From Ferrithrix thermotolerans DSM 19514 (GTDB lineage: Bacteria > Actinomycetota > Acidimicrobiia > Acidimicrobiales > Ilumatobacteraceae), in NCBI GenBank assembly GCA_945861025.1, contig CAMASN010000003.1, positions 16,147 to 80,146 on the forward strand: a stretch of 64,000 bases of DNA, read 5' to 3'. The notes below the pieces were generated by a model. It was not told the DNA's origin, ran no database searches, and was given only the letters and a program-made list of their open reading frames with translations. Position 1 is the stretch's first letter, and each line of letters opens with the position of its first letter. A program made the translations under genes and the position numbers. Shown piece by piece: positions 50,171 through 59,094 of this stretch.

Positions 50171-52444
50171 ATGGGGATAGTTGGTCAGCGGGTTGTACGT
50201 GGTGAGGACCCGGCGCTGCTTACAGGTCACGGCACGTTTATCGACAACCTTCATCTCGAAGGGGCTGCACACGTGGTCTACGTGCGGTCGCAGATGGCCC
50301 ATGCGCGCATCACCGAAATCGATACCGCCGAGGCGCGTCAAGCTCCCGGAGTCGTTGGCATCTTTCTGAACAGCGACATCGATCTCGGGCCGTTTCCGAT
50401 CGACCTCCCGTTTTTGCCGACTACCTGCGCGCGCTCAGCGCTGGCCTCCGACACGGTTCGTTACGTGGGCGAACCCATCGTTGCCATCGTTGCTGAGACA
50501 CGCGAGCAGGCAACCGATGCGGTGCAAATGGTCATCGTTTCGTACGACGTGTTGCCCGGAGTCATTACGGTCGCACAAGCGCTCACCGACGAGGTGCTGC
50601 TGTTTCCTGGCCACGGTTCTAACGTTTGCATGAGCATCCCTGCTGCAGCGCCGGTCGACTTTATCGACTGCGAAGTCGTGGTCAGCGCGAACATCGTGAA
50701 TCAACGCGTTGCCCCATCGCCATTAGAGGGACGTGTCTCGGCGAGCCGCTGGGAAGATGATGGTCGCCTCACTCATTGGCAGTCCGGCCAAGGTGCGCAC
50801 CCTGTGCAAGAGCGGCTCTGCGAGTGGTATTCGCTCGAGTCGGCGATGGTGCGGGTGATCACTCCCGATGTCGGTGGCGGATTCGGCGCGAAGGCATCGG
50901 TGTATCCCGAAGAGACACTGGTGCCGTGGCTGGCTCGCGCAGTGGGTCGCCCCGTGCGTTATACCGAGACGCGCAGCGAGAGCATGAACGGTCTTGGCCA
51001 TGGTCGTGCGCAGACACAGAAACTCACCATCGGCGGGTCGCGTGATGGTCGCGTCACGGCATATCAACTCGATGTCGTGCAAGACGCCGGTGCGTTTCCG
51101 CGTATCGGCGCCATCTTGCCGTTCATGACCCGAATGATGCTCACGGGTGTGTACGACATCGCTGCCGCCGAGCTCAGCTCCACAGCAGTAGTGACCAACA
51201 CGGTTCCCATCGTTGCGTACCGTGGCGCGGGTCGTCCCGAAGCTGCCGCAGCAATCGAACGGGCGATGGATCTCTTCGCTGCCGAGATTGGCATGGACCC
51301 AGTTGAGGTTCGCCGCCGCAATCTCATCGCCGCCGATCGGTTCCCCTTCACCACCGTTACCGGCACCACATATGACAGCGGCGACTACGAAGGTGGTCTT
51401 GACAAGTTGCTCGCAGCGGTCGACTACGCAGCGTTGCGTGTCGAGCAACAGCAACGAAGAGATCGTGGCGACATCGTGCAGTTGGGCATCGGCGTGTCGG
51501 TGTACGTAGAGGTCACTGCGATGTCGGGCGGCGGCGAACTCGGACAGGTCGAGGTCACGCCATCACCAACCGGCGACGGCGTAGCAGTGCGCGTGGTCAC
51601 CGGCACAACGCCGTATGGCCAAGGCCATCGCACGACGTGGGCGATGCTCGTTGCCGACACATTGGGCGTGCCGATGGACAGCATCACGGTGATTCATGGC
51701 GACACCGATCTGGTCGCGCGTGGGTCGGTCACGGGCGGGTCTCGCTCGGTGCAATTGGGTGGTACCAACGTTGCGAGAGCAGCAACGTTGGTGGCCGACC
51801 AGGCGCGCTCGGTTGCGGCACGTTTGCTCGAAGCCGATGTTGCCGACGTCGTCATCACCGACGGTGTCTTTCACGTCGCCGGAGCGCCGGCCATCAGTCG
51901 CACCTGGACCGAGATCGTCGCGGCGGCGCAGACATCAAGCCTCACGCTGTTCGGCGAGGGCGACTTCGAACAGGCCGGTGGCAGCTTCCCGTCGGGCGCG
52001 CATCTTGCCGTGGTCGAACTCGATACCGAGACCGGCCGCGCTGTGCTGCGTCAACTCGTTGCTGTCGACGACGCTGGCAAGATCATCAACCCATTGTTGG
52101 CCGAAGGTCAGATTCACGGCGGCCTAGCTCAGGGTGTCGCGCAAGCGTTGTTCGAGGAGTTCGTCTACGACGCCGACGGCAACCCGCTCACCTCTAACTT
52201 CGCCGACTATGGCATCGTCTCGGCTGCCGAGCTGCCGAGCTTTCAAACCGTGCATGCCGAGACGCCGTCACCGCTCAACGACCTCGGTGCCAAGGGCATC
52301 GGCGAGAGCGGCACCATTGGCGCAACCCCTGCCGTGCAGAGCGCTGTCGTCGATGCAGTGGCCCACCTCGGTGTTCGCCACATCGATATGCCGTGTACCT
52401 CGCAGCGGGTGTGGACAGCGATGCAAGCAGCTGTCGCGAACTGA
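50171..52444 (+). CDS. Molybdenum hydroxylase large subunit, form II CoxL-like, without small or medium subunits nearby
   Basis: A 757-residue protein of the xanthine dehydrogenase/CO dehydrogenase large-subunit family. The N-terminal domain (VRGEDPALLTGHGTFIDNLH) and the molybdopterin domain (GGGFGAKASVYPEE) are present. The active-site loop reads VAYRGAGRPEAA: form I CO dehydrogenases have AYRCSFR, whereas AYRGAGR marks form II, whose substrate is usually not CO. The catalytic Glu is in KGIGESGTIGATP. AGAGGAG eight bases upstream supports ATG 50171. No [2Fe-2S] small subunit or FAD subunit gene is adjacent, which is unusual for the family. Confidence 0.88.
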   Translation: MGIVGQRVVRGEDPALLTGHGTFIDNLHLEGAAHVVYVRSQMAHARITEIDTAEARQAPGVVGIFLNSDIDLGPFPIDLPFLPTTCARSALASDTVRYVGEPIVAIVAETREQATDAVQMVIVSYDVLPGVITVAQALTDEVLLFPGHGSNVCMSIPAAAPVDFIDCEVVVSANIVNQRVAPSPLEGRVSASRWEDDGRLTHWQSGQGAHPVQERLCEWYSLESAMVRVITPDVGGGFGAKASVYPEETLVPWLARAVGRPVRYTETRSESMNGLGHGRAQTQKLTIGGSRDGRVTAYQLDVVQDAGAFPRIGAILPFMTRMMLTGVYDIAAAELSSTAVVTNTVPIVAYRGAGRPEAAAAIERAMDLFAAEIGMDPVEVRRRNLIAADRFPFTTVTGTTYDSGDYEGGLDKLLAAVDYAALRVEQQQRRDRGDIVQLGIGVSVYVEVTAMSGGGELGQVEVTPSPTGDGVAVRVVTGTTPYGQGHRTTWAMLVADTLGVPMDSITVIHGDTDLVARGSVTGGSRSVQLGGTNVARAATLVADQARSVAARLLEADVADVVITDGVFHVAGAPAISRTWTEIVAAAQTSSLTLFGEGDFEQAGGSFPSGAHLAVVELDTETGRAVLRQLVAVDDAGKIINPLLAEGQIHGGLAQGVAQALFEEFVYDADGNPLTSNFADYGIVSAAELPSFQTVHAETPSPLNDLGAKGIGESGTIGATPAVQSAVVDAVAHLGVRHIDMPCTSQRVWTAMQAAVAN

Positions 52445-52460
52445 TCAGCTGCTGCGTCCG

Positions 52461-54209
52461 TTAGGCCGTGGTGGCCCGCACCGCTTCGACAACGATGGCC
52501 TTCACTTCGGCACCGGTGAGCTCGTCGTAGTCGAGCAGTGCGTTGGTGAGATTGATCAACGCGTAGCGATGCTCAAGCACCAGACACGCAGCCGCGTCGG
52601 CGGCGTCGAACAACATCTGGTCCACCTTCTGGCGCGACGCTTCGTCGGCTAGCACCTTGGCCACCAAGTTTGCGGCGGTTGGCATGGCGGCGGCCTCAAG
52701 GCTGATCAGACTGTCGCCGGCACCGAGCTGGCCAACAAGTTGAGCAGCGATGGTGGTGGCCACCTGAAGGTCTGACGCGATGCCACTGCTGGCCTCACCG
52801 AATTCCTGCATCTCTGCGGCGCGCCCGGCGAGCGCGATTGCCATCAGGTTGAACGCTTCTGTGGGTGTGCGCAGGTGGCGCTCGTCGGCGTCGGAATGCG
52901 ACACAAGGCCGAGCGCACCACCGCGGCGCAGAATTGAGGCGATTCGAATATCGCGGCCCGCGACTGCGGCCGTCAGCGCGTGCCCCGCTTCGTGAACAGC
53001 CACCCGACGACGCTCGTCGGGGTGATAGCCCACTTCGTGCGACAGGCCGACATCGGTGATGAGCTGTGCCTCAATCACGTCTTCAACCGTCATTGCTCGC
53101 CGGCCATGGCGCAGCGCAATGATCAAGGCCTCATCGAGAATTCGCTCGATGCGCACAGGGGTGTAGCCAGCGGACAGGTCGGCGATCGCCTTGGCGGTGA
53201 CGGCAGGCGTGTGCGACTTCTTGTTCAAGTAGTACTCGGCGATCTCGACGCGATCCGAGTGCGGCGGAAGGTCGAAGTGGATGACTCGGTCGAAGCGACC
53301 TGGGCGCAGTAGCGCTGGATCCAAGTCGGCGGCTCGGTTGGTGGCGGCGATGAGCAACACGTTTGCGGTGGTGGGCTTCGGGCGAGGAATGGTGGTGCCT
53401 TCTGGCAGCAGCGAGTTCACGCGGTCGATCCACTTGCTCTTCATTTTCTGCCATCCGGTGGGCAGGTCGAAGCTCTGCATCTGCACTAACAATTCGTTCA
53501 CGATGCCGACGCTGCCTTCACGAGATGAGTTCGAGCTCATTCCGCTGCGTGCCCCACCGATGGCGTCGAACTCTTCGATGAAGCCGATGGCGCCACCTTC
53601 GGCTCGAGCGGCTTTGCGCATGGCCTTGAAGAACGAGCGAACCTTCTTGTTCGTCTGGCCGAAGAACATCGACTGAAATTCGCTCGCCGATACGAACAGG
53701 AACGGAACGCCCGCTTCGGCCGCAAGTGCCTTGGCGAGATAGGTCTTGCCGGTGCCAGGTAGCCCTTCAAACAGCACACCACGTCGAGGCGAGCCGCCAA
53801 GTTCGTCGGCGAAGGTCTGATGGTTCAAAAACAGGTTCAGCGTGTCGATGGCTTCGCGGCGTGTGGCCTCGGCGCCGACCACATCGGCCAAGCGAATCTT
53901 CGAGTCCGACGCCCGCAGCATGGTGTGTGGCGACTTGCCGGCCCCGAGGTAGGGGATGAGGGTCATTGCGGCCATTAACACGAGCAGCACGACGAGCAAG
54001 GACAACTCGGGGCTGCTACGCACGATGCTCGGCAGACCTGGGCTCACTGGATTGCCGGTGAGTTCGCGATACCAAATCCACGCCAGCGGAAGCCCGAAGA
54101 CAACGACCAAACGGGTGAGACGCCGCTGACGCTGGTGCTCGCGTGCAGCAGTGGTGTCCACTTGGTGACCGTGAACCAGTCGGCCGTGCTGTAGATCGGT
54201 GATGTCCAT
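52461..54209 (-). CDS. FtsH-like AAA+ membrane metalloprotease, divergent
   Basis: A 582-residue protein. Two transmembrane helices lie at about residues 33-50 and 69-89 with a short loop between. Walker A is FEGLPGTGKTYLAKAL, Walker B is IGFIEEFDAIGG (FtsH has FIDEID), and the SRH has ATNRAADLDPALLRPGRFD. An insertion of about 30 residues lies between Walker B and the SRH. The pore motif is MFFG. The zinc site HEAGH is intact, and the third ligand Asp is in GIASDLQVAT. Protease activity is therefore likely. It is probably a second, specialised FtsH rather than the housekeeping one. Confidence 0.88.
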   Translation of the reverse strand: MDITDLQHGRLVHGHQVDTTAAREHQRQRRLTRLVVVFGLPLAWIWYRELTGNPVSPGLPSIVRSSPELSLLVVLLVLMAAMTLIPYLGAGKSPHTMLRASDSKIRLADVVGAEATRREAIDTLNLFLNHQTFADELGGSPRRGVLFEGLPGTGKTYLAKALAAEAGVPFLFVSASEFQSMFFGQTNKKVRSFFKAMRKAARAEGGAIGFIEEFDAIGGARSGMSSNSSREGSVGIVNELLVQMQSFDLPTGWQKMKSKWIDRVNSLLPEGTTIPRPKPTTANVLLIAATNRAADLDPALLRPGRFDRVIHFDLPPHSDRVEIAEYYLNKKSHTPAVTAKAIADLSAGYTPVRIERILDEALIIALRHGRRAMTVEDVIEAQLITDVGLSHEVGYHPDERRRVAVHEAGHALTAAVAGRDIRIASILRRGGALGLVSHSDADERHLRTPTEAFNLMAIALAGRAAEMQEFGEASSGIASDLQVATTIAAQLVGQLGAGDSLISLEAAAMPTAANLVAKVLADEASRQKVDQMLFDAADAAACLVLEHRYALINLTNALLDYDELTGAEVKAIVVEAVRATTA

Positions 54210-54646
54210 CGCGGAACCCTCTCGAAGTGAATGACTGCTGGCACATTACCAGATCTCCCACGCAGAGTGGTAGTGATTCACGGAGAGTGGTTTCGTCCGT
54301 ACGGCTGGTCGCACCCCTTGACAAACGCTTCACGATGGCCGTGTTCGAAGGTGGTGACCGTGCGCGGTGGTTTGCCGAAATCGAGCATCGGAGTACGGCA
54401 GCGGCGGGCTCGGCGAGGGCTGTGCGCTGCGAGAAAAAGCAGGCAGCCCGCTCCTAGCATCCAGCGGCCGCCGGGGGGACGGTAAGCACTGGTGAGGGTG
54501 AGCCAGGAGCGAGCTGTACTACGAGATTTACCGTACGGGTCAGCCGTTACGGCTCGGTATGTGCCGTGTGAACGGTATGTAAACAGGATCTGACACATTT
54601 GCGGCTCCGCTTGGAACCGAGGCGCGTTGTCGGTCAAACTCTTGCA
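54210..54646. promoter_or_regulatory. 437-base region with repeated ACGGTA-type motifs
   Basis: No gene is convincing here; short open frames on both strands lack family sequence. The right part carries repeated short motifs: GACGGTAAG near 54478, TTTACCGTACGG near 54529, AGCCG-TTA-CGGCT near 54542, and CGGTATGT at 54555-54562 and 54573-54580 (18-base spacing). These lie 67-170 bases upstream of the acyl-CoA dehydrogenase ATG and look like regulator sites. No structured RNA is recognised. Confidence 0.45.
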
Positions 54647-55876
54647 ATGGACCTGAGCTATTCCCCCGCCGACGAGACATTCCGCACCGAGATCCGAGGG
54701 TGGCTCGAGACAAACCTGCCTGCGGGCTGGTTCGATAAGGGCTTCGAGATGACCGCCGAGCAGCGCAAAGAGTTCAACGCTACGTGGCCGTCAACGTTGT
54801 TCGAAGGCGGCTGGATCTGCGCCACTTGGCCTATTGACTACGGCGGCAAGGGCCTCAGCACGATGCAGGGCGTTGTGCTCAGCGAAGAGTTTGCTCGGGC
54901 AAAAGCTCCACTTCGCGCAGATTTTTTTGGTGACACTTTGGTGGGCCCAACGATTCTGCAGTGGGGCACCGAGGAGCAAAAGAAGCACTTCCTCCCCAAG
55001 ATCCTCAATGGCACGATGTCATGGTGCCAAGGCTTCTCGGAGCCCAACTCGGGCTCCGACCTCGCCAGCCTCAAGACCTCGGCCGTGCTCGACGGCGACG
55101 AGTGGATCATCAACGGCCAAAAAGTGTGGACTACACAGGGCCATCACGCCGACTACTGCTTCTTGCTCACTCGCACCGACCCCGATGCGCCCAAGCACAA
55201 GGGCATTTCGTATCTGCTCGTGCCAATGAATCAGCCCGGTGTCGAGGTTCGTGGCATCACCCAGCCTGACGGCACCGCTGAGTTCTGTGAAGTGTTCTTC
55301 GATAACGCACATTGCCCCAAGGACAATGTCGTTGGAGGCGTGAACAACGGTTGGAAGGTTGCCAACTCAACGCTGGCGTTTGAGCGCGGCATGAGCGCAA
55401 CCACCGGCTACCGCCGCTTCGAAGAAGAGCACCGCTTGATGACAGAAATGGCCAAGAGCAACGGGCTCATCGACGATCCCAACATTCGCCAGCGTCTCGT
55501 CAAGTTCTATACGAAGATTCAGATCCTGCGCGTGAACGGACTGCGCTCGCTGAGCGCCACGCTCAACAACAGCCGCGACCTTGGCGTTGCTGCACTCGGT
55601 GCATCGAACAAGATGTACTGGTCCGAGATGCACCAAGAAGCAATGCTGCTTGCGCTTGACATCACAGGCGCTGGCGCAATGCTGGTCGACGCTGGCCCAA
55701 CGGTTGGTACATGGCCCGGCGCCGCACGCGATAAGCGTCGTCCCGGATACCCAGTGAGCCCAATGATGAGCTCGTTCTTCTTCAGCCGCAGCGAGACCAT
55801 CTGGGGTGGCACCAGCCAGATCCAGCGCAACATCGTTGGCGAGCGAGTGTTGGGTCTGCCCAAAGAGCCCAGCTGA
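54647..55876 (+). CDS. Acyl-CoA dehydrogenase family protein
   Basis: A 409-residue flavoprotein. The N-terminal domain starts DLSYSPADETFRTEIRGWL, the FAD-binding region has SWCQGFSEPNSGSDLASL and WIINGQKVWTT, and the C-terminal part has ETIWGGTSQIQRNIVGERVLGLP. Domain order and length are normal for the family, and the EtfAB pair at 39988-41741 could take its electrons. The chain-length range cannot be read. A 5-base tandem GAGCT lies right at the stop codon. Confidence 0.92.
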   Translation: MDLSYSPADETFRTEIRGWLETNLPAGWFDKGFEMTAEQRKEFNATWPSTLFEGGWICATWPIDYGGKGLSTMQGVVLSEEFARAKAPLRADFFGDTLVGPTILQWGTEEQKKHFLPKILNGTMSWCQGFSEPNSGSDLASLKTSAVLDGDEWIINGQKVWTTQGHHADYCFLLTRTDPDAPKHKGISYLLVPMNQPGVEVRGITQPDGTAEFCEVFFDNAHCPKDNVVGGVNNGWKVANSTLAFERGMSATTGYRRFEEEHRLMTEMAKSNGLIDDPNIRQRLVKFYTKIQILRVNGLRSLSATLNNSRDLGVAALGASNKMYWSEMHQEAMLLALDITGAGAMLVDAGPTVGTWPGAARDKRRPGYPVSPMMSSFFFSRSETIWGGTSQIQRNIVGERVLGLPKEPS

Positions 55877-55888
55877 GCTGAGCTGAGC
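55871..55888 (+). repeat. Three tandem AGCTG units at the acyl-CoA dehydrogenase stop
   Basis: AGCTG occurs three times in succession, and the first copy includes the last Ser codon and the TGA stop of the dehydrogenase. Confidence 0.6.
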
Positions 55889-55949
55889 CCGGTTCATACC
55901 GCGCCGGCGCGCAGTGCCTGCGCCCGGTCACACAGAAGGGTTGGTACCG

Positions 55950-56468
55950 ATGTTGTACGAAACCACGATGTCGACTCCGGTCGGTGTGCTCACCCTTGTC
56001 GCATCCGATGTTGGGCTGCGCGCCGTGCTCTGGCCGACAGAGAAGCCAAACCGTGTGCGTCTCGATGATTGCGATGGCGGCGGGTCTGATCCCAATGGCG
56101 TGCTCGACCAGACGCGTCAACAACTCAGCGAGTACTTCGCGGGCACCCGTACCGAGTTCGACCTCGCGCTCGATCCGCAGGGCACCGAGTTTCAACAGGC
56201 CGCATGGATGGCGTTGCGCTCCATCGCCTTTGCCGAGTCCGTGAGTTACGGCGAACAGGCGCGGCGTATGGGCGACGGGCGCAAGGCGCGTGCGGTTGGC
56301 GCGGCGAATGGGCGCAACCCATTGTCGATTGTGGTGCCGTGCCATCGGGTGGTGGGCGCCGACGGTTCTCTCACCGGATTCGCAGCGGGCATCGATGCGA
56401 AAAAGTGGTTACTGAGTCACGAACGTTTGGTTGCCGACGCGCAGGGCTCGGCGGCGCATAGCAATTAG
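55950..56468 (+). CDS. ogt: Methylated-DNA-protein-cysteine methyltransferase
   Basis: A 172-residue DNA repair protein. The acceptor Cys is in IVVPCHRVVG, and the helix-turn-helix region has VSYGEQARRMGDGRKARAVG with the conserved Tyr and Arg. The enzyme transfers the methyl group from O6-methylguanine to itself in a single turnover. ATG at 55950 has AGAAGGG nine bases upstream. The end overlaps the convergent hypothetical gene by four bases. Confidence 0.94.
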   Translation: MLYETTMSTPVGVLTLVASDVGLRAVLWPTEKPNRVRLDDCDGGGSDPNGVLDQTRQQLSEYFAGTRTEFDLALDPQGTEFQQAAWMALRSIAFAESVSYGEQARRMGDGRKARAVGAANGRNPLSIVVPCHRVVGADGSLTGFAAGIDAKKWLLSHERLVADAQGSAAHSN

Positions 56469-57070
56469 GCGCGGTTGCGAGCGCGTGCCACTTGGTCGCG
56501 TCGCAGCTTTGCTTCGGCCTGCTCTTGGGCCTTGCGCTCTTTGCGCTGTGCCTTCAGACGTAGACGCTCGTCGTCGTCGGCCTTTGGTGGCAACAGCGGT
56601 GCCAGTGGCTTGAGCTCGATCGGATCGAGCTTCACGGTTTCGTCGGTCTTGAGCAAACCTACGATCATCGCCGACACCGGGGCTTCGCCGACCACGGTTG
56701 CAGCGAGCATGACGCGCACGATGCCGAGGCCGTGACGCTCGATGAGGCCGGGGATGACCGCCTGCAGTTCTTCTTCGGTGGGCATGTCGGCTGCGTCGCC
56801 GAGCTGCTCGAGGCAATCGGCCAAGCTCGCGTCGGAGAGCACCACACCCAGTCGCTGCAGATCGCCATTGAGGCGACCCTTATGTGCTGCAATGCGCACA
56901 GCTTCGACGAGATCGGCGTCTTCGTCGCGCAGGTCGCAGATGCGCTTGACCGCAGTGGTGTGGTCTTCGGGAAGGCCGGCGAGTAGGGCTGCCAGCTCGT
57001 CGTCGGTTACCGCAATGAGCGCGCGATCGAGCAGGGAGAGGGCGGCGATATGGGCCTTGGTGCTATTCAC
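56465..57070 (-). CDS. Hypothetical protein with charged C-terminal helix
   Basis: A 201-residue cytoplasmic protein. The N-terminal 130 residues are helical (HIAALSLLDRALIAVTDDE; RICDLRDEDADLVEAVRIA), and the last 35 residues are a Lys/Arg/Glu/Gln-rich helix (RLKAQRKERKAQEQAEAKLR) that probably binds nucleic acid or forms a coiled coil. A middle region EELQAVIPGLIERHGLGIVR precedes a hydrophobic stretch. I do not recognise the family. It is upstream of and in the same orientation as nothing else; the tRNA-Arg gene precedes it by 90 bases on the same strand. Confidence 0.72.
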   Translation of the reverse strand: MNSTKAHIAALSLLDRALIAVTDDELAALLAGLPEDHTTAVKRICDLRDEDADLVEAVRIAAHKGRLNGDLQRLGVVLSDASLADCLEQLGDAADMPTEEELQAVIPGLIERHGLGIVRVMLAATVVGEAPVSAMIVGLLKTDETVKLDPIELKPLAPLLPPKADDDERLRLKAQRKERKAQEQAEAKLRRDQVARARNRA

Positions 57071-57159
57071 GGGTCACACCTTACGACCGCCGAGGGGGGC
57101 GAACCACTATCTCGGAGGCTGGGGCCATTGGCCCGGCAGGAATCACTGACGATGAAGAG

Positions 57160-57231
57160 CGCCCTCGGAGAGATTCGAACTCCCGCACATGGTTCCGGAA
57201 ACCAATGCTCTATCCCCTGAGCTACGAGGGC
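57160..57231 (-). tRNA. tRNA-Arg (anticodon CCG)
   Basis: The minus strand folds into a full cloverleaf. The acceptor stem GCCCTCG (57231-57225) pairs perfectly with CGAGGGC (57167-57161), with discriminator G at 57160. The D stem is GCTC/GAGC. The anticodon loop is TTCCGGA with CCG at 57198-57196, which reads CGG arginine codons. The T arm GGGAG-TTCGAAT-CTCTC is intact. The first anticodon-stem pair is T-T. No CCA is encoded after the discriminator. The gene is divergent from argS, the synthetase for this tRNA. Confidence 0.95.
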
Positions 57232-57358
57232 TGGATAAACGCCTTCCCACGTTAGCGGTCGAGGCGCGAGTTTGTCGAAGGGCCGCGGCGGTTGGTTTCG
57301 GCTGCGCGTTTCGAATGCACGACGCGTTCACGTGGCTGAACGGGCAGAATGGCAGTCC

Positions 57359-59092
57359 ATGGCTGATCCGATTGTCACCGTCTCCGAACTGTTGGCTCCG
57401 GCCTTTGCTGCCGTTGGCGGCCCCGGCGTAGATCCAGTAGTGCGACCCAGCGACCGCGCCGACGCGCAGGCCAACGGTGCGTTGGCCATCGCCAAGCAGC
57501 TTGGCCAGAATCCTCGTCAGGTTGCCGAAGCCGTGTTGGCCATCGCCCGAGACCTCCTGGTCGGCGTGTGCAGTGACATCGAGATTGCTGGCCCCGGCTT
57601 TTTGAACCTCACGTTTAGTAATGAGTTCTTGGCATCTCAGCTTGCGGCAGCGGCCAACGACAGCCACCTTGGTGTGCGTTCCACGCCACTTGCCGAGCAC
57701 ATCGTTGTCGACTACTCGCATCCCAACGTGGCCAAAGAGATGCACGTTGGGCATCTCCGCACCACGGTTATCGGCGATGCCATTGTGCGCATGCTCACCT
57801 TTGTTGGACACCGGGTCACCAAAGAGAATCACATCGGCGATTGGGGTACTCCGTTTGGCATGTTGATCGAGCACATGCTCGACCTCGGCGAAACCGAAGC
57901 AGCCAGCGAGCTGTCAGTGGGCGACCTCGCTGGTTTTTACAAAGCGGCTCGCGTCAAGTTCGAAGCCGGCGAGGCCTTCGGCGATCGCGCTCGTCAGCGT
58001 GTGGTGTTGCTGCAGGGCGGCGACGCCGAGACGCTTCGTCTGTGGGGCGTGCTCGTGGCCGAGAGCACCCGTTACTTCAACACTGTGTACGCAACGCTGG
58101 GCGTGCTGCTCACCGACTCCGATCTGGCACCCGAGAGCATGTATAACCCGATGCTGCCTGGTGTCGTCACCAGGCTTCGCGACGTGGGTCTGTTGCTCGA
58201 GAGCGACGGCGCTCAGGTGGTGTTCCCGGCCGGATACCTCAACCGCGAGGGCGAGCCGTTGCCGCTCATCGTGCAGAACTCGGTGGGTGGATACAACTAC
58301 GCAACCACCGACCTTGCGTGTGTCATCGATCGTGTCGAGCGACTCAAGGTCGATCGCATGGTCTACGTGGTTGGTGCGCCACAGGCTCAGCATTTGGCGA
58401 TGGTGTTCGCTGTCTCCGAGATGGCTGGGTGGCTGGCTCCTGGCGTCGCGGTGCACGTGGCGTTCGGCAACGTGCTCGGCGCCGATCGCAAGATGCTCAA
58501 GAGCCGAAGCGGCGAGTCGCTGAAGCTCAACGAGCTGCTCACCGAAGCTCTCGAACGTGCTGAGGCCGCAGTGGCCGACAAGAACCCCGATCTGCCAGCG
58601 GCCGAGCGCACGGTTGTTGCGCACGCAATTGGTATCGGCGCTGTGAAGTACGCCGACCTGTCAACCGATCGCATCAAGGACTACGTGTTCGAGTGGGATC
58701 GCATGTTGTCGTTCGATGGCAACACAGCGCCATACCTGCAATACGCACATGCGCGTATTTGCAGCATCTTCCGCCGCGCCGAAGTCGATCGCGCGTCGGT
58801 GCGCAACTCGGTGCCGGTGCTGGCAACTCCGCAAGAGCGCGCCCTTGCGTTGCGCCTGCTTGCTTTCGACACGGCTGTTTGGGACACCATCGATCGCTAC
58901 AGCCCGCATCGCTTGTGCACCTACCTGTTCGATCTGGCCCAAGACTTCACTGGCTTTTACGAGCACTGCCCCGTACTCAAGGCTGCCGACGAAGCAACCA
59001 AGCAGAGCCGCCTCGCGTTGTGCGATGTCACGGCGCGGGTGATGGAAAAGGGCCTCGACCTTCTCGGTATCTCAGCACCAGAGCGGATGTAG
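57359..59092 (+). CDS. argS: Arginyl-tRNA synthetase
   Basis: A 577-residue class I synthetase. The HIGH-type motif is NVAKEMHVGHLRTT, and the KMSKS-type motif is GADRKMLKSRSG. The Arg-tRNA synthetase N-terminal additional domain and the C-terminal DALR domain (YLQYAHARICSIFRR) are present. The start at ATG 57359 gives ADPIVTVSELL. It is the first gene of argS-lysA-hom-thrC, the same order as in M. tuberculosis. lysA follows after two bases. Confidence 0.96.
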   Translation: MADPIVTVSELLAPAFAAVGGPGVDPVVRPSDRADAQANGALAIAKQLGQNPRQVAEAVLAIARDLLVGVCSDIEIAGPGFLNLTFSNEFLASQLAAAANDSHLGVRSTPLAEHIVVDYSHPNVAKEMHVGHLRTTVIGDAIVRMLTFVGHRVTKENHIGDWGTPFGMLIEHMLDLGETEAASELSVGDLAGFYKAARVKFEAGEAFGDRARQRVVLLQGGDAETLRLWGVLVAESTRYFNTVYATLGVLLTDSDLAPESMYNPMLPGVVTRLRDVGLLLESDGAQVVFPAGYLNREGEPLPLIVQNSVGGYNYATTDLACVIDRVERLKVDRMVYVVGAPQAQHLAMVFAVSEMAGWLAPGVAVHVAFGNVLGADRKMLKSRSGESLKLNELLTEALERAEAAVADKNPDLPAAERTVVAHAIGIGAVKYADLSTDRIKDYVFEWDRMLSFDGNTAPYLQYAHARICSIFRRAEVDRASVRNSVPVLATPQERALALRLLAFDTAVWDTIDRYSPHRLCTYLFDLAQDFTGFYEHCPVLKAADEATKQSRLALCDVTARVMEKGLDLLGISAPERM

Positions 59093-59094
59093 AT

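Noticed and set aside
50171..52444. Aerobic CO dehydrogenase (form I CoxL)
   Set aside because: The active-site loop is AYRGAGR and not AYRCSFR, and coxM and coxS are not adjacent, so CO oxidation is not supported.
54278..54637. 119-residue minus-strand frame in the 437-base gap
   Set aside because: No motif, odd composition and many overlapping short frames on the other strand; no Shine-Dalgarno sequence. Treated as non-coding.
58693..59094. Upstream extension of lysA inside argS
   Set aside because: The in-frame upstream sequence is out of frame argS coding sequence; LysA homologues begin near the ATG at 59095.
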